Shown: positions 8,366 to 14,919 of the stretch, in pieces
Layout: every line of letters begins with the position of its first letter
Position numbering within the stretch: the first letter of the stretch is position 1
NCBI GenBank assembly: GCA_040881985.1
Contig: JBBECE010000012.1
Location: 1-34,823 of the forward strand
Direction of reading: 5' to 3'
Length of the DNA stretch: 34,823 bases
DNA from: JBBECE01 sp040881985
GTDB lineage: Bacteria; Pseudomonadota; Alphaproteobacteria; Rhizobiales; Devosiaceae
Program-made: the position numbers and the translations under genes
The notes under the pieces: model-generated
Databases searched by the model: none
Told to the model about the DNA's origin: nothing
Seen by the model: the letters and a program-made list of their open reading frames with translations, nothing else

Positions 8366-8831
8366 CCGCCTCGGCATAGCTCGCCAACAAGCCCGTCCAG
8401 CCGCTGTCCCCGCCGAGCGACGCCGCGGCTTCCTCGGCTCGCTCGCCATAGCGTTCGAGATTGCGGTGCTCGAGGCTGACGAGGGTTGCTTTACCCTCCG
8501 CCTTAAACGTCACTTCGATCTCGACTTCGAAATCCGGATCGTGCCGCCAGTCGGCGTCGAGCTGCCAGCCAAGAGCCACCCGCTTGCCGGGCTCATAGGC
8601 GATCACCCGCCCCCATTCGCATTCGCAGCCGTCCTCACCGCGCTCGTAAAAGCGCCCGCCGGCCCTGGGCTCGACGATGACGTCGGCGAGAGGCGAGGCG
8701 CCGATCGCATGTCTCTTCGGCCACCATTTGCCCATCCCCGCCGCGAACACCTCGAACGCCCGGCTCGGGCTTGCCTTTACCCGAACGGTGCGCTTGACCG
8801 GCGCCGGCGAGATCGTCTGCTGCTTGCTCAC
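8349..8831 (-). CDS. SRPBCC/AHSA1-like (START superfamily) protein
   Basis: A 160-residue protein of the SRPBCC/Activator-of-Hsp90-ATPase-1-like group. It opens with VKRTVRVKASPSRAFEVFAA, the typical first strand and helix of the helix-grip fold. A central GGRFYERGEDG hairpin follows, then the conserved WGRV..YEPGKRVALGW region, and it ends in a long C-terminal helix. Such proteins have a hydrophobic cavity; function is mostly unknown. The ATG (8829-8831) overlaps the arsR stop by four bases (ATGA), the common arsR-AHSA1 two-gene arrangement, so expression is presumably under ArsR control. It converges with the preceding GNAT gene. Confidence 0.85.
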   Translation of the reverse strand: MSKQQTISPAPVKRTVRVKASPSRAFEVFAAGMGKWWPKRHAIGASPLADVIVEPRAGGRFYERGEDGCECEWGRVIAYEPGKRVALGWQLDADWRHDPDFEVEIEVTFKAEGKATLVSLEHRNLERYGERAEEAAASLGGDSGWTGLLASYAEAVSASA

Positions 8832-9160
8832 TGCTTTCCGCTCGCCTCGTTGTCCTGACCGGACTTCTCGACCTCAGCGGCAAACGCGTCGAGCGCTTCG
8901 CCCCAGAACCGGTCCAGCCATTTCCGGATCGGGCCCAAACCCGCCGGATCGATCCGGTAAATGCGCTTGGCGCCGTCTGCCCTGTCGGTCACCAGCCCGG
9001 CCGCTTTCAGCACCTTCAGATGTTGCGACACCGCCGGCCGGCTGACCGGCAGGCCGCGCGCCAGGATCCCCACCGGCTGCGGCCCGCGCCCGAGCCGCTC
9101 GAAAATCCTCCGCCGGGTGGGGTCGGCAAGGGCAACCAAAGCGATTTTAATGTTAGCCAT
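8828..9160 (-). CDS. ArsR family winged-helix repressor
   Basis: A 110-residue winged-helix regulator. The start ANIKIALVALADPTRRRIFE is the standard ArsR helix alpha-1/2. The recognition helix region is LPVSRPAVSQHLKVLKAAGL (about 38-57), followed by a basic wing (RADGAKRIYRI). No metal-binding CxC/ELCVCD motif is present, so this belongs to the non-metal ArsR group usually paired with SRPBCC genes. A perfect TTGACA at 9190-9195 (minus strand) with TACGGT 18 bases on places transcription initiation close to the ATG, suggesting a leaderless or near-leaderless mRNA. Inverted repeats overlie this promoter. Confidence 0.92.
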   Translation of the reverse strand: MANIKIALVALADPTRRRIFERLGRGPQPVGILARGLPVSRPAVSQHLKVLKAAGLVTDRADGAKRIYRIDPAGLGPIRKWLDRFWGEALDAFAAEVEKSGQDNEASGKQ

Positions 9161-9162
9161 AA

Positions 9163-9195
9163 CTTACCGTAAGCCTCTCCTTACGCGATTGTCAA
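9163..9195 (-). promoter_or_regulatory. Promoter and putative ArsR operator of arsR-SRPBCC
   Basis: On the minus strand a perfect TTGACA (-35, 9190-9195) is separated by 18 bases from TACGGT (-10, 9166-9171). CTTAC half-sites in alternating orientation occur at 9163-9167, 9169-9173 (as GTAAG) and 9180-9184. The first two form a perfect 11-base dyad (CTTAC-C-GTAAG) centred on the -10 element. Binding there would block RNA polymerase, consistent with autorepression. The hexamers and repeats are seen directly; the regulator assignment is inference from position. Confidence 0.6.
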
Positions 9196-9261
9196 TGGCG
9201 ATCTCCAGGAGGCAAAGCACGGCCCCGGCCGCCCCATCGACGCTTTACATTGAAAACGAAA

Positions 9262-9585
9262 TCAACCTTTGGAGGCGATCTGCTCGGCGGCAACGACCAA
9301 CTGCAGGTCGAGCTGTTTGCGGATTTCAGCGTCGGTCACCGCGATGCCCTTGGCGTCGAAATCGGCCCTGAGCTTGCGGACAACGTCGGCGTCGCCGGCC
9401 TCGACGAAATCCGCCGCCACCACCTCGCTGGCATAGGCACTGGCCGCCTCGGCCTTGAGGCCAAGCTTTTCGGCGGCCCACAGGCCGACGAGCTTGTTGC
9501 GCCGCGCCTCGGCCCTGAACCTCAGCGCCGCGTCATGGGCGAACTTGGCTTCCTGCGCCCGCTTGCGATCGTCGAAGCTGTCCAT
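9262..9585 (-). CDS. DUF1476 protein, alphaproteobacterial F1-ATPase zeta subunit
   Basis: A 107-residue, mostly helical, charged protein. Its opening MDSFDDRKRAQEAKFAHD and ARRNKLVGLWAAEKLGL (about 27-43) match DUF1476, identified in Paracoccus denitrificans as the zeta subunit, a natural inhibitor of the F1FO-ATP synthase. In that family the N-terminal inhibitory helix enters the catalytic interface. The start ATG 9583-9585 is supported by GGAG about 9 bases upstream and by the family N-terminus; the open frame runs further upstream but is not family-like. The gene lies divergently beside purC, a position I recall as common in alphaproteobacteria. Confidence 0.88.
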   Translation of the reverse strand: MDSFDDRKRAQEAKFAHDAALRFRAEARRNKLVGLWAAEKLGLKAEAASAYASEVVAADFVEAGDADVVRKLRADFDAKGIAVTDAEIRKQLDLQLVVAAEQIASKG

Positions 9586-9770
9586 GATCTCGCTCTCCAG
9601 TTGTCCCGCGCCGCTGGCGCCGTGGCTGTCGGGATAGAGGCAAAACCCGCCGAAATCAACGGCGGCGGCGGGTTTCTGGCTGGCCCCTGTCCCGACCGAC
9701 AAAAGCCTTGCATTGCTACCCTAAACCGGCGCAAGAGTCGGCCCCCATTCACCCCCAAAAAGCGCAGCGG

Positions 9771-10544
9771 ATGACCGAAATGAACCGTCGTCGGCGGATT
9801 TACGAGGGCAAGGCCAAGATTCTGTACGAAGGGCCGGAGCCCGGCACCCTCGTCCAGCACTTCAAGGACGACACCACCGCCTTCGACGCCGCAAAGCACG
9901 AAGTCATTGAAGGAAAAGGCGTTCTCAACAACCGCATTTCCGAGTTCATCTTCCTGAAGCTGAACGCGCTCGGCATCCCGACTCACTTCGTGCGCCGCCT
10001 CAACATGCGCGAGCAGCTGATCCGCGAGGTCGAGATCATCCCGCTCGAGGTCGTCGTCCGCAACGTCGCGGCCGGCTCGCTCTGTAAGCGGCTGGGACTC
10101 GAGCCGGGGACCCAGCTTCCCCGCTCGATCATCGAGTTCTATTACAAGGACGACAAGCTCCACGATCCGATGGTATCGGAGGAGCACATCACCGCCTTCG
10201 GCTGGGCGACGCCGCAGGAGCTCGACGACGTCATGTCGCTGGCGGTGCGCGTCAACGATTTTCTCTCCGGCCTGTTCATGGGTGTCGGCATTCAGCTCGT
10301 CGACTTCAAGATCGAATGCGGCAGGCTTTACGAGGGCGATTTAATGCGGATCGTCGTCGCCGACGAAATTTCCCCCGACAGCTGCCGGCTCTGGGACGTC
10401 AAGACCCACAACAAGCTCGACAAGGACCGGTTCCGCGAGGATCTCGGCGGCCTTGTCGATGCCTATCGCGAAGTCGCGCAGCGGCTCGGCATTCTGGTCG
10501 AGACCGACAATGCGCTCACCACCGGTCCCCGGCTGGTCAAGTAG
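9771..10544 (+). CDS. purC: SAICAR synthase (phosphoribosylaminoimidazole-succinocarboxamide synthase)
   Basis: A 257-residue ATP-dependent ligase joining CAIR and aspartate to give SAICAR, step 8 of de novo purine synthesis. Visible family segments are RRIYEGKAKILYEGPEPG (ATP-binding hairpin) near the N-terminus, VVVRNVAAGSL near 97-107, and GIQLVDFKIECGRLYEGD followed by VVADEISPDSCRLWD in the second half. The open frame extends to 9708, but homologues begin with MNRRRRIYEGKAK, so ATG 9771 or ATG 9780 is the likely start; 9771 is given, with weak GCAGCGG upstream. It leads the pur cluster, with purS 15 bases downstream. Confidence 0.96.
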   Translation: MTEMNRRRRIYEGKAKILYEGPEPGTLVQHFKDDTTAFDAAKHEVIEGKGVLNNRISEFIFLKLNALGIPTHFVRRLNMREQLIREVEIIPLEVVVRNVAAGSLCKRLGLEPGTQLPRSIIEFYYKDDKLHDPMVSEEHITAFGWATPQELDDVMSLAVRVNDFLSGLFMGVGIQLVDFKIECGRLYEGDLMRIVVADEISPDSCRLWDVKTHNKLDKDRFREDLGGLVDAYREVAQRLGILVETDNALTTGPRLVK

Positions 10545-10559
10545 CGCCCGCGCTCCCCT

Positions 10560-10802
10560 ATGAAGGCGCGCCTCACCGTCACGCTCAAGCCCGGTGTGCT
10601 CGATCCGCAGGGCCAGGCCATCGAGGGCGCGCTGAAGGGGCTCGGATTCAAGGGCGTCGGCGCCGTCCGCCAGGGCAAGATCATCGACCTCGAGCTCGCC
10701 GCGTCCGACCGCGACGCCGCCCGCCGCACGCTCACCGAAATGGGCGAGAAACTCCTCGCCAATACCGTCATCGAGGACTTCACGATCGACATTAACGACT
10801 AA
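10560..10802 (+). CDS. purS: Phosphoribosylformylglycinamidine synthase subunit PurS
   Basis: An 80-residue small subunit of the three-part FGAM synthase (PurS-PurQ-PurL) that converts FGAR to FGAM. The short ferredoxin-like fold opens with MKARLTVTLKPGVLDPQG, the classic PurS start, followed by AIEGALKGLGF and VRQGKIIDLEL. PurS bridges PurQ and PurL so that ammonia can pass between them. It follows purC by 15 bases. purQ would be expected next, but in this genome about 2.8 kb containing unrelated genes intervene. Confidence 0.95.
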   Translation: MKARLTVTLKPGVLDPQGQAIEGALKGLGFKGVGAVRQGKIIDLELAASDRDAARRTLTEMGEKLLANTVIEDFTIDIND

Positions 10803-10873
10803 TGCGTCAACCCGCGGTCACAATGCGGCTATAGGGTGATTCGCAACGCGCGGGGGACGCGGTCGAGGGCAGT

Positions 10874-10960
10874 ATGATGAGTTCGAGAGTTGCGTTGTCG
10901 GCGCTGTTCGTCCTTGCGTTGGCTATCCTGGTAGTCGCCTACGGTTCCGTTCCGCTCTGA
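10874..10960 (+). CDS. Possible 28-residue single-span membrane peptide
   Basis: A short frame in the 220-base purS-glycosyltransferase gap encodes 28 residues. It begins MMSSRV, continues with an uninterrupted hydrophobic stretch (about residues 6-23, rich in Ala/Leu/Val), and ends YGSVPL before TGA 10958-10960. GAGGG at 10865-10869 is well placed, 7 bases before the second ATG (10877), and a TATAGG hexamer at 10830-10835 could be a -10 element. This is the pattern of bacterial membrane microproteins. No homologue is recognised; a chance frame is possible, and it may equally be leader sequence for the next gene. Confidence 0.4.
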   Translation: MMSSRVALSALFVLALAILVVAYGSVPL

Positions 10961-11022
10961 GCGGACGTCCACCCACTTCGACGTAGAAATGCGCCGCGCG
11001 ATCGGCTATTGAGCCCTTCGCC

Positions 11023-12249
11023 ATGGCGAAGTTTCTCTATTTGGGCGTACCGGCTTTCGGGCATTTCAACCCCGTCCTGCCGATCATCGCCGAACTGGTC
11101 CGCCGCGGCCACAATGTCAGCGTGGTCAACACGGCGGAATTCGAGCCGACCGTCACCGCGCTTGGTGCCTGGTTCATTCCCTTTCCCGTCGAATTTTCTT
11201 CGAAGCAGCTCGCCGAGTTGCTGGTGAACGGCAACCTCGGACGCGCCATCGCCTTCTCGCGCGAGGCCGCGATTGTGCTGGTGCCATGGCTCAACGAGCT
11301 GATGCCGAAGCTCGCGCCCGACTGCGTCGCCTATGACGCACAGGCGATGTACGGTCACGTCTCCTGCAAGATGCTTGGCTATCGGTCGGTCTCGATCTTC
11401 CCCTATCCGGTGATCGAAGCAACGCGCCATGCGCTCGGCTGGCGAGCCACCCTCGCCGCCTTGCGGCAGAATGGACCGCATTTCTGGAAATTGCTCACCA
11501 CACGCTTCGCCGTCACCCGCGCCTTCGGTGCTCATACGTTTCCGACGACCCGACCTCGCTTTCAGTCGCGCGGCGACATGACGCTGCTCCTGACCATCCC
11601 GGAAATGCAGCGGCCCGACGCCTGGCGCGATGATACGATGATCTATGTCGGCCCGTCGATCGAGGAGAAGGTCCGCCACGTCGACTTTCCGTTCGACCGG
11701 CTCGACGACAGACCGCTGGTCTACATTTCGCTCGGCACGCTGGCGACCGGCGACATCGGATTCTTCCGGACCTGCCTTACGGCGTTCGGCACCCTGCCCG
11801 CCCAATTTGTCATGTCGATTGGCCAGAAACATGCGATCGCCGACCTCCGCCCGATCCCCGGTAATTTCATCGTCCGCTCCTATGTGCCACAGCTCGAGAT
11901 CCTCAGCCGCGCCGCGGCCTTCGTCACGCATTGCGGTTTCACCGGCTTCCAGGAGGCCCTCTGGTATGGCGTCCCGATGGTTGGAATTCCGCAGCAGATC
12001 GAGCAGCTGATGAACACGCGCCTGTCGGCGCGGCGAGGCGCCACCATTCCGCTTGAGAACCATTTCAACGGGCAGCCCGTTTCCGCCGGCGAGCTGCGCG
12101 CCGCCGTCGAAAAAATCCTCGCCGACCCCTCCTATCGCGAGGCCGCGCGTGGCTTTCAGACCGCCATGCGCAAGTCCGGCGGCTTCCGCCAGGCCGCATC
12201 CGAGCTCGAAAAATTCGCCGCGCAAAAGAGCGCCCCTCCGTCCGCCTGA
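11023..12249 (+). CDS. GT1 (MGT-like) glycosyltransferase
   Basis: A 408-residue GT-B fold glycosyltransferase of family GT1, the macrolide/UDP-glycosyltransferase type that moves a sugar from a nucleotide sugar to a small-molecule or lipid acceptor. N-terminal GHFNP (13-17) holds the catalytic-base His of the family. The C-terminal donor-binding motif begins THCGFTGFQEALWYGVPMV at residue 302, with GIPQQIEQ following. In most relatives the motif reads THGG, so Cys304 is a small departure. No signal peptide or membrane helix is evident. It lies between purS and an acyltransferase gene, 113 bases before the latter, suggesting a glyco-acyl modification pair. The acceptor is unknown. Confidence 0.88.
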   Translation: MAKFLYLGVPAFGHFNPVLPIIAELVRRGHNVSVVNTAEFEPTVTALGAWFIPFPVEFSSKQLAELLVNGNLGRAIAFSREAAIVLVPWLNELMPKLAPDCVAYDAQAMYGHVSCKMLGYRSVSIFPYPVIEATRHALGWRATLAALRQNGPHFWKLLTTRFAVTRAFGAHTFPTTRPRFQSRGDMTLLLTIPEMQRPDAWRDDTMIYVGPSIEEKVRHVDFPFDRLDDRPLVYISLGTLATGDIGFFRTCLTAFGTLPAQFVMSIGQKHAIADLRPIPGNFIVRSYVPQLEILSRAAAFVTHCGFTGFQEALWYGVPMVGIPQQIEQLMNTRLSARRGATIPLENHFNGQPVSAGELRAAVEKILADPSYREAARGFQTAMRKSGGFRQAASELEKFAAQKSAPPSA

Positions 12250-12362
12250 CACCCTTCCACCATTAACCGCTTCGCCAGTTTACCAAGGCGCCCGGCCCCT
12301 CCGAGGCGCTAGAACCCCATTTAGACTTTGTTCACCAATTCCTTCCGCGCGGAGTGACGACC

Positions 12363-13451
12363 GTGACCGCAGCCAAACGCCTCGATTGGGTCGATGCCGC
12401 CAAGGGCATCTCGATCCTGATGGTCGTCCTGATGTATTCGACCTATTCGGTCGGCGAGGACACCAGCGCCGTCGGCTTCATGCATTACGTGATCGGGTTC
12501 ACGACCCCGTTCCGAATGCCGGAATTCTTCCTGATCTCGGGCCTGTTCCTGGCGACGGTGATCGTCCGGCCCTTCGCCCGCTACGCCGACCGGCGCGTCG
12601 TCCACTATTTCTATTTTTACCTGCTGTGGGCGGCGATCCATATCGCCGTCAAAGCCGGGCTCGGCCAGGGCGACCCATTGCTCGCCGCGAGCCAGCTCGG
12701 CCTCGCCATCGTCGAGCCCTACGGGGTCCTTTGGTTCATCTACATGCTTGGCGTCTTCGGCCTCCTCGCTCGCATTCTCTGGCAAATCAAAGCGCCGCAC
12801 TGGCTGGTGCTACTCGTCGCCGCCGGACTGCAGATGGCCCCGATCGTCTCCCAAAGCTACATCGTCACGCAGTTCGCGACTTATTTCGTCTATTTCTATC
12901 TCGGCTATGCGGTGGCTCCGTTCGTCTTCCGCTTCGTCGAGGAAGTGCAGGCATTCCCGCAACTTGCCCTTGTTGGCCTGCTGGCCTGGGCGCTCCTCAA
13001 CGGCGCGCTGGTCTTCACCGGCGGCTCCGAGACTCTCCCCGATCATACGGTGATGGGCTATGGCGCCCTGCCCGGCGTCCATCTCCTGCTCGGTATTGCC
13101 GGGGCATTCGCCGTCTGCACCGCCGCGGCCCTGTTGATGAGACTGCCGCGGATGGAGTGGCTGGTCTGGCTCGGTGAGCATTCGCTGATCATCTACCTCG
13201 CCTTTGCGCTCCCGATGTCGGCCGCGCGGATCTTCGCGCTGAAGACCGGCCTCCTGACCGAGCCGGGGATGCTCAGCCTCGTCATCTTTATCGCCGCGAC
13301 GATCGCCCCGATCCTGCTCTTGTTTGCGACTCGGGCGACCGGGGTCGGCAAGTTCCTCTTCGACCGGCCAACCTGGGCTCACCTGCCAGGTGCCCGGCAA
13401 GCCACCCGCGCCGCCCGCGTCACCAGGCCGGCCGCCACTCCCGCCGAATAG
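12363..13451 (+). CDS. Acyltransferase-3 family membrane protein with Tyr at the conserved His position
   Basis: A 362-residue multi-spanning (about 10 helices) acyltransferase-3 protein. Such proteins transfer acetyl or other acyl groups to glycans or lipids at the inner membrane. The N-terminal block RLDWVDAAKGISILMVVLMY then PFRMPEFFLISGLF is diagnostic. In relatives I recall, the first helix ends ...MMHST or ...YH, with a functionally essential His; here the codon is TAT (Tyr25), one transition from CAT. GTG 12363 is the preferred start because GGAG (12351-12354) lies 8 bases upstream; the earlier GTG 12354 overlaps that element. A strong terminator follows the gene. Confidence 0.85.
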   Translation: MTAAKRLDWVDAAKGISILMVVLMYSTYSVGEDTSAVGFMHYVIGFTTPFRMPEFFLISGLFLATVIVRPFARYADRRVVHYFYFYLLWAAIHIAVKAGLGQGDPLLAASQLGLAIVEPYGVLWFIYMLGVFGLLARILWQIKAPHWLVLLVAAGLQMAPIVSQSYIVTQFATYFVYFYLGYAVAPFVFRFVEEVQAFPQLALVGLLAWALLNGALVFTGGSETLPDHTVMGYGALPGVHLLLGIAGAFAVCTAAALLMRLPRMEWLVWLGEHSLIIYLAFALPMSAARIFALKTGLLTEPGMLSLVIFIAATIAPILLLFATRATGVGKFLFDRPTWAHLPGARQATRAARVTRPAATPAE

Positions 13452-13471
13452 AGCGCGGACGGTGTGAACAA

Positions 13472-13504
13472 AAGGGGCGGCTGCCCCGCCGCCCCTTGCC
13501 TTTT
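13472..13504 (+). terminator. Intrinsic terminator after the acyltransferase gene
   Basis: A perfect 10-bp stem, AAGGGGCGGC (13472-13481) with GCCGCCCCTT (13488-13497), encloses the six-base loop TGCCCC and is followed by GCC and TTTT (13501-13504). It lies 21 bases past the acyltransferase stop and about 60 bases before purQ. It should cut most read-through into purQ, implying purQ has its own promoter or relies on residual read-through. Confidence 0.8.
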
Positions 13505-13564
13505 CCGCCGATTGTCCCAAAAAAGGGACGCCGCCCGCCGCGGCGATGCTTCCCCGGGCCAGCC

Positions 13565-14275
13565 ATGCAATCAGCGGTCATCGTCTTTCCGGGTCTCAAC
13601 CGCGACCGCGACATGATCGCGGCCTTGACCAAGACGCTCGGGCGACCCCCGCTCGTCGTCTGGCACGCCGAAGGCTCGCTCCCCAGGGTTGATCTCGCCG
13701 TCATTCCGGGAGGCTTTTCCTACGGCGATTATCTGCGCGCTGGCGCCATCGCCGCGCGCTCCCCGATTCTCAAGGCGCTGCGCGAGCATGCCGATGCCGG
13801 GCGGCTGACGCTCGGGGTCTGCAACGGCTTCCAGATTCTGACCGAGGCCGGGCTTCTGCCGGGCGCGCTGATGCGCAACCGCGACCTCAAATTCCTCTGC
13901 AAGATAATCCACCTCAGGCCCGAAAATACCGCGACGCCATTCACCGCCGCTTATCGCGGCAAAAACTCCTTCGCCTGCCCCATCGCCCATCATGACGGCA
14001 ATTACTTCGTCGACCCCGACGGACTGAAGGCATTGGAGGACACTGATCGCGTCGCCTTCCGCTACTGCGATGCGGCGGGCAACATCACCGAGGCGGCCAA
14101 TCCCAACGGCTCGGTCGCCAACATCGCCGGGATCCTCAACAAGCGGGGCAATGTGCTCGGCCTGATGCCGCACCCCGAAAATATGATCGAGGCCGCCCAG
14201 GGCGGCACCGGCGGGCGGCCGCTTTTCGAGTCGATCCGCTCCCGCCTCGCGGCAAGCCTCGGGGCCGTCGCCTGA
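13565..14275 (+). CDS. purQ: Phosphoribosylformylglycinamidine synthase subunit PurQ (glutaminase)
   Basis: A 236-residue class I glutamine amidotransferase that supplies ammonia to PurL for FGAM synthesis. The catalytic triad is visible: nucleophile Cys86 in LGVCNGFQIL, and His203 and Glu205 in LMPHPEN. SAVIVFPGLNRDRD at the N-terminus is family-typical. ATG 13565 gives this N-terminus; upstream in-frame sequence is the terminator region. The stop TGA (14273-14275) overlaps the next ATG by one base (TGATG), so translation of the downstream membrane protein gene is probably coupled to purQ. Confidence 0.96.
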   Translation: MQSAVIVFPGLNRDRDMIAALTKTLGRPPLVVWHAEGSLPRVDLAVIPGGFSYGDYLRAGAIAARSPILKALREHADAGRLTLGVCNGFQILTEAGLLPGALMRNRDLKFLCKIIHLRPENTATPFTAAYRGKNSFACPIAHHDGNYFVDPDGLKALEDTDRVAFRYCDAAGNITEAANPNGSVANIAGILNKRGNVLGLMPHPENMIEAAQGGTGGRPLFESIRSRLAASLGAVA

Positions 14276-14919
14276 TGCGGCGAGCCGTCGCCGTTCTCGG
14301 CCTTGTCGTCACCCTCGCTGCGCTTGCGGGGCAGCTGGCGCTCACCATCGAGGCCTTCAGCCGGCTCGGCTATCCGCTCGCCAACGCGCTGATCTTCAAT
14401 TTCGCCTATTTCACCGTGCTGGCGAATTGCTTCGTCTGCGCCTGTTATGTTGCCGCGATCTGGCCGGGGGCGTCCCGGCTGGCGCGGCTGCGCCGCCATG
14501 ACGTCGTCAGCTTCGCGGTTCCGGCGCTGCTGCTGGTCATGCTCGTCGCCGCCTTCATCCTGCGCGGCATGCTCGTGCCGCCCGGCTATTTCCGGGTCGC
14601 CGAATTCGCCCTGCACTACCTCACCCCGCCGATCTTCCTCATCTGGTGGGCGGTGTTTCTCGCCGACGGCACTCTCAAATTCTCGGCGATTCCCCCCTGG
14701 CTCTTCCCCCCGGCGATTTATCTCGGGCTCGTCTTCATGCGCGGCGCTGTGGTCGCGGTCTATCCCTATCCGTTCTTCAACGTGGCCGAGGCCGGCATCG
14801 GGCGCGTATTGACCTGGCTTGCCGCAATGCTGGTGGTTTTCGTCGCCTGCTGCGTCCTGACGGTCCTCGCCGACCGCTGGCTTGCGAGGCTCAAAGCGGC
14901 AAGGACCGCTTTGCCGTGA
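14275..14919 (+). CDS. Pr6Pr-family (FAR-17a/AIG1-like) integral membrane protein
   Basis: A 214-residue protein with about six hydrophobic helices. The pattern FNFAYFTVLANCFVC (about 40-54), ALHYLTPPIFLIWWAVF (about 111-127) and RGAVVAVYPYPFFNV (about 156-170) matches bacterial Pr6Pr membrane proteins related to eukaryotic AIG1/FAR-17a. Some eukaryotic members hydrolyse fatty-acid esters of hydroxy fatty acids; bacterial function is unknown. Its start overlaps the purQ stop (TGATG) and its stop overlaps the GTG of purL (GTGA), so it sits inside a translationally coupled purQ-X-purL unit. No sequence feature ties it to purine chemistry. Confidence 0.8.
   Translation: MRRAVAVLGLVVTLAALAGQLALTIEAFSRLGYPLANALIFNFAYFTVLANCFVCACYVAAIWPGASRLARLRRHDVVSFAVPALLLVMLVAAFILRGMLVPPGYFRVAEFALHYLTPPIFLIWWAVFLADGTLKFSAIPPWLFPPAIYLGLVFMRGAVVAVYPYPFFNVAEAGIGRVLTWLAAMLVVFVACCVLTVLADRWLARLKAARTALP

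Noticed and set aside
10939..12252. A 437-codon minus-strand open frame opposite the glycosyltransferase
   Set aside because: The plus-strand frame carries clear GT1 motifs; the antisense translation has no recognisable domain.
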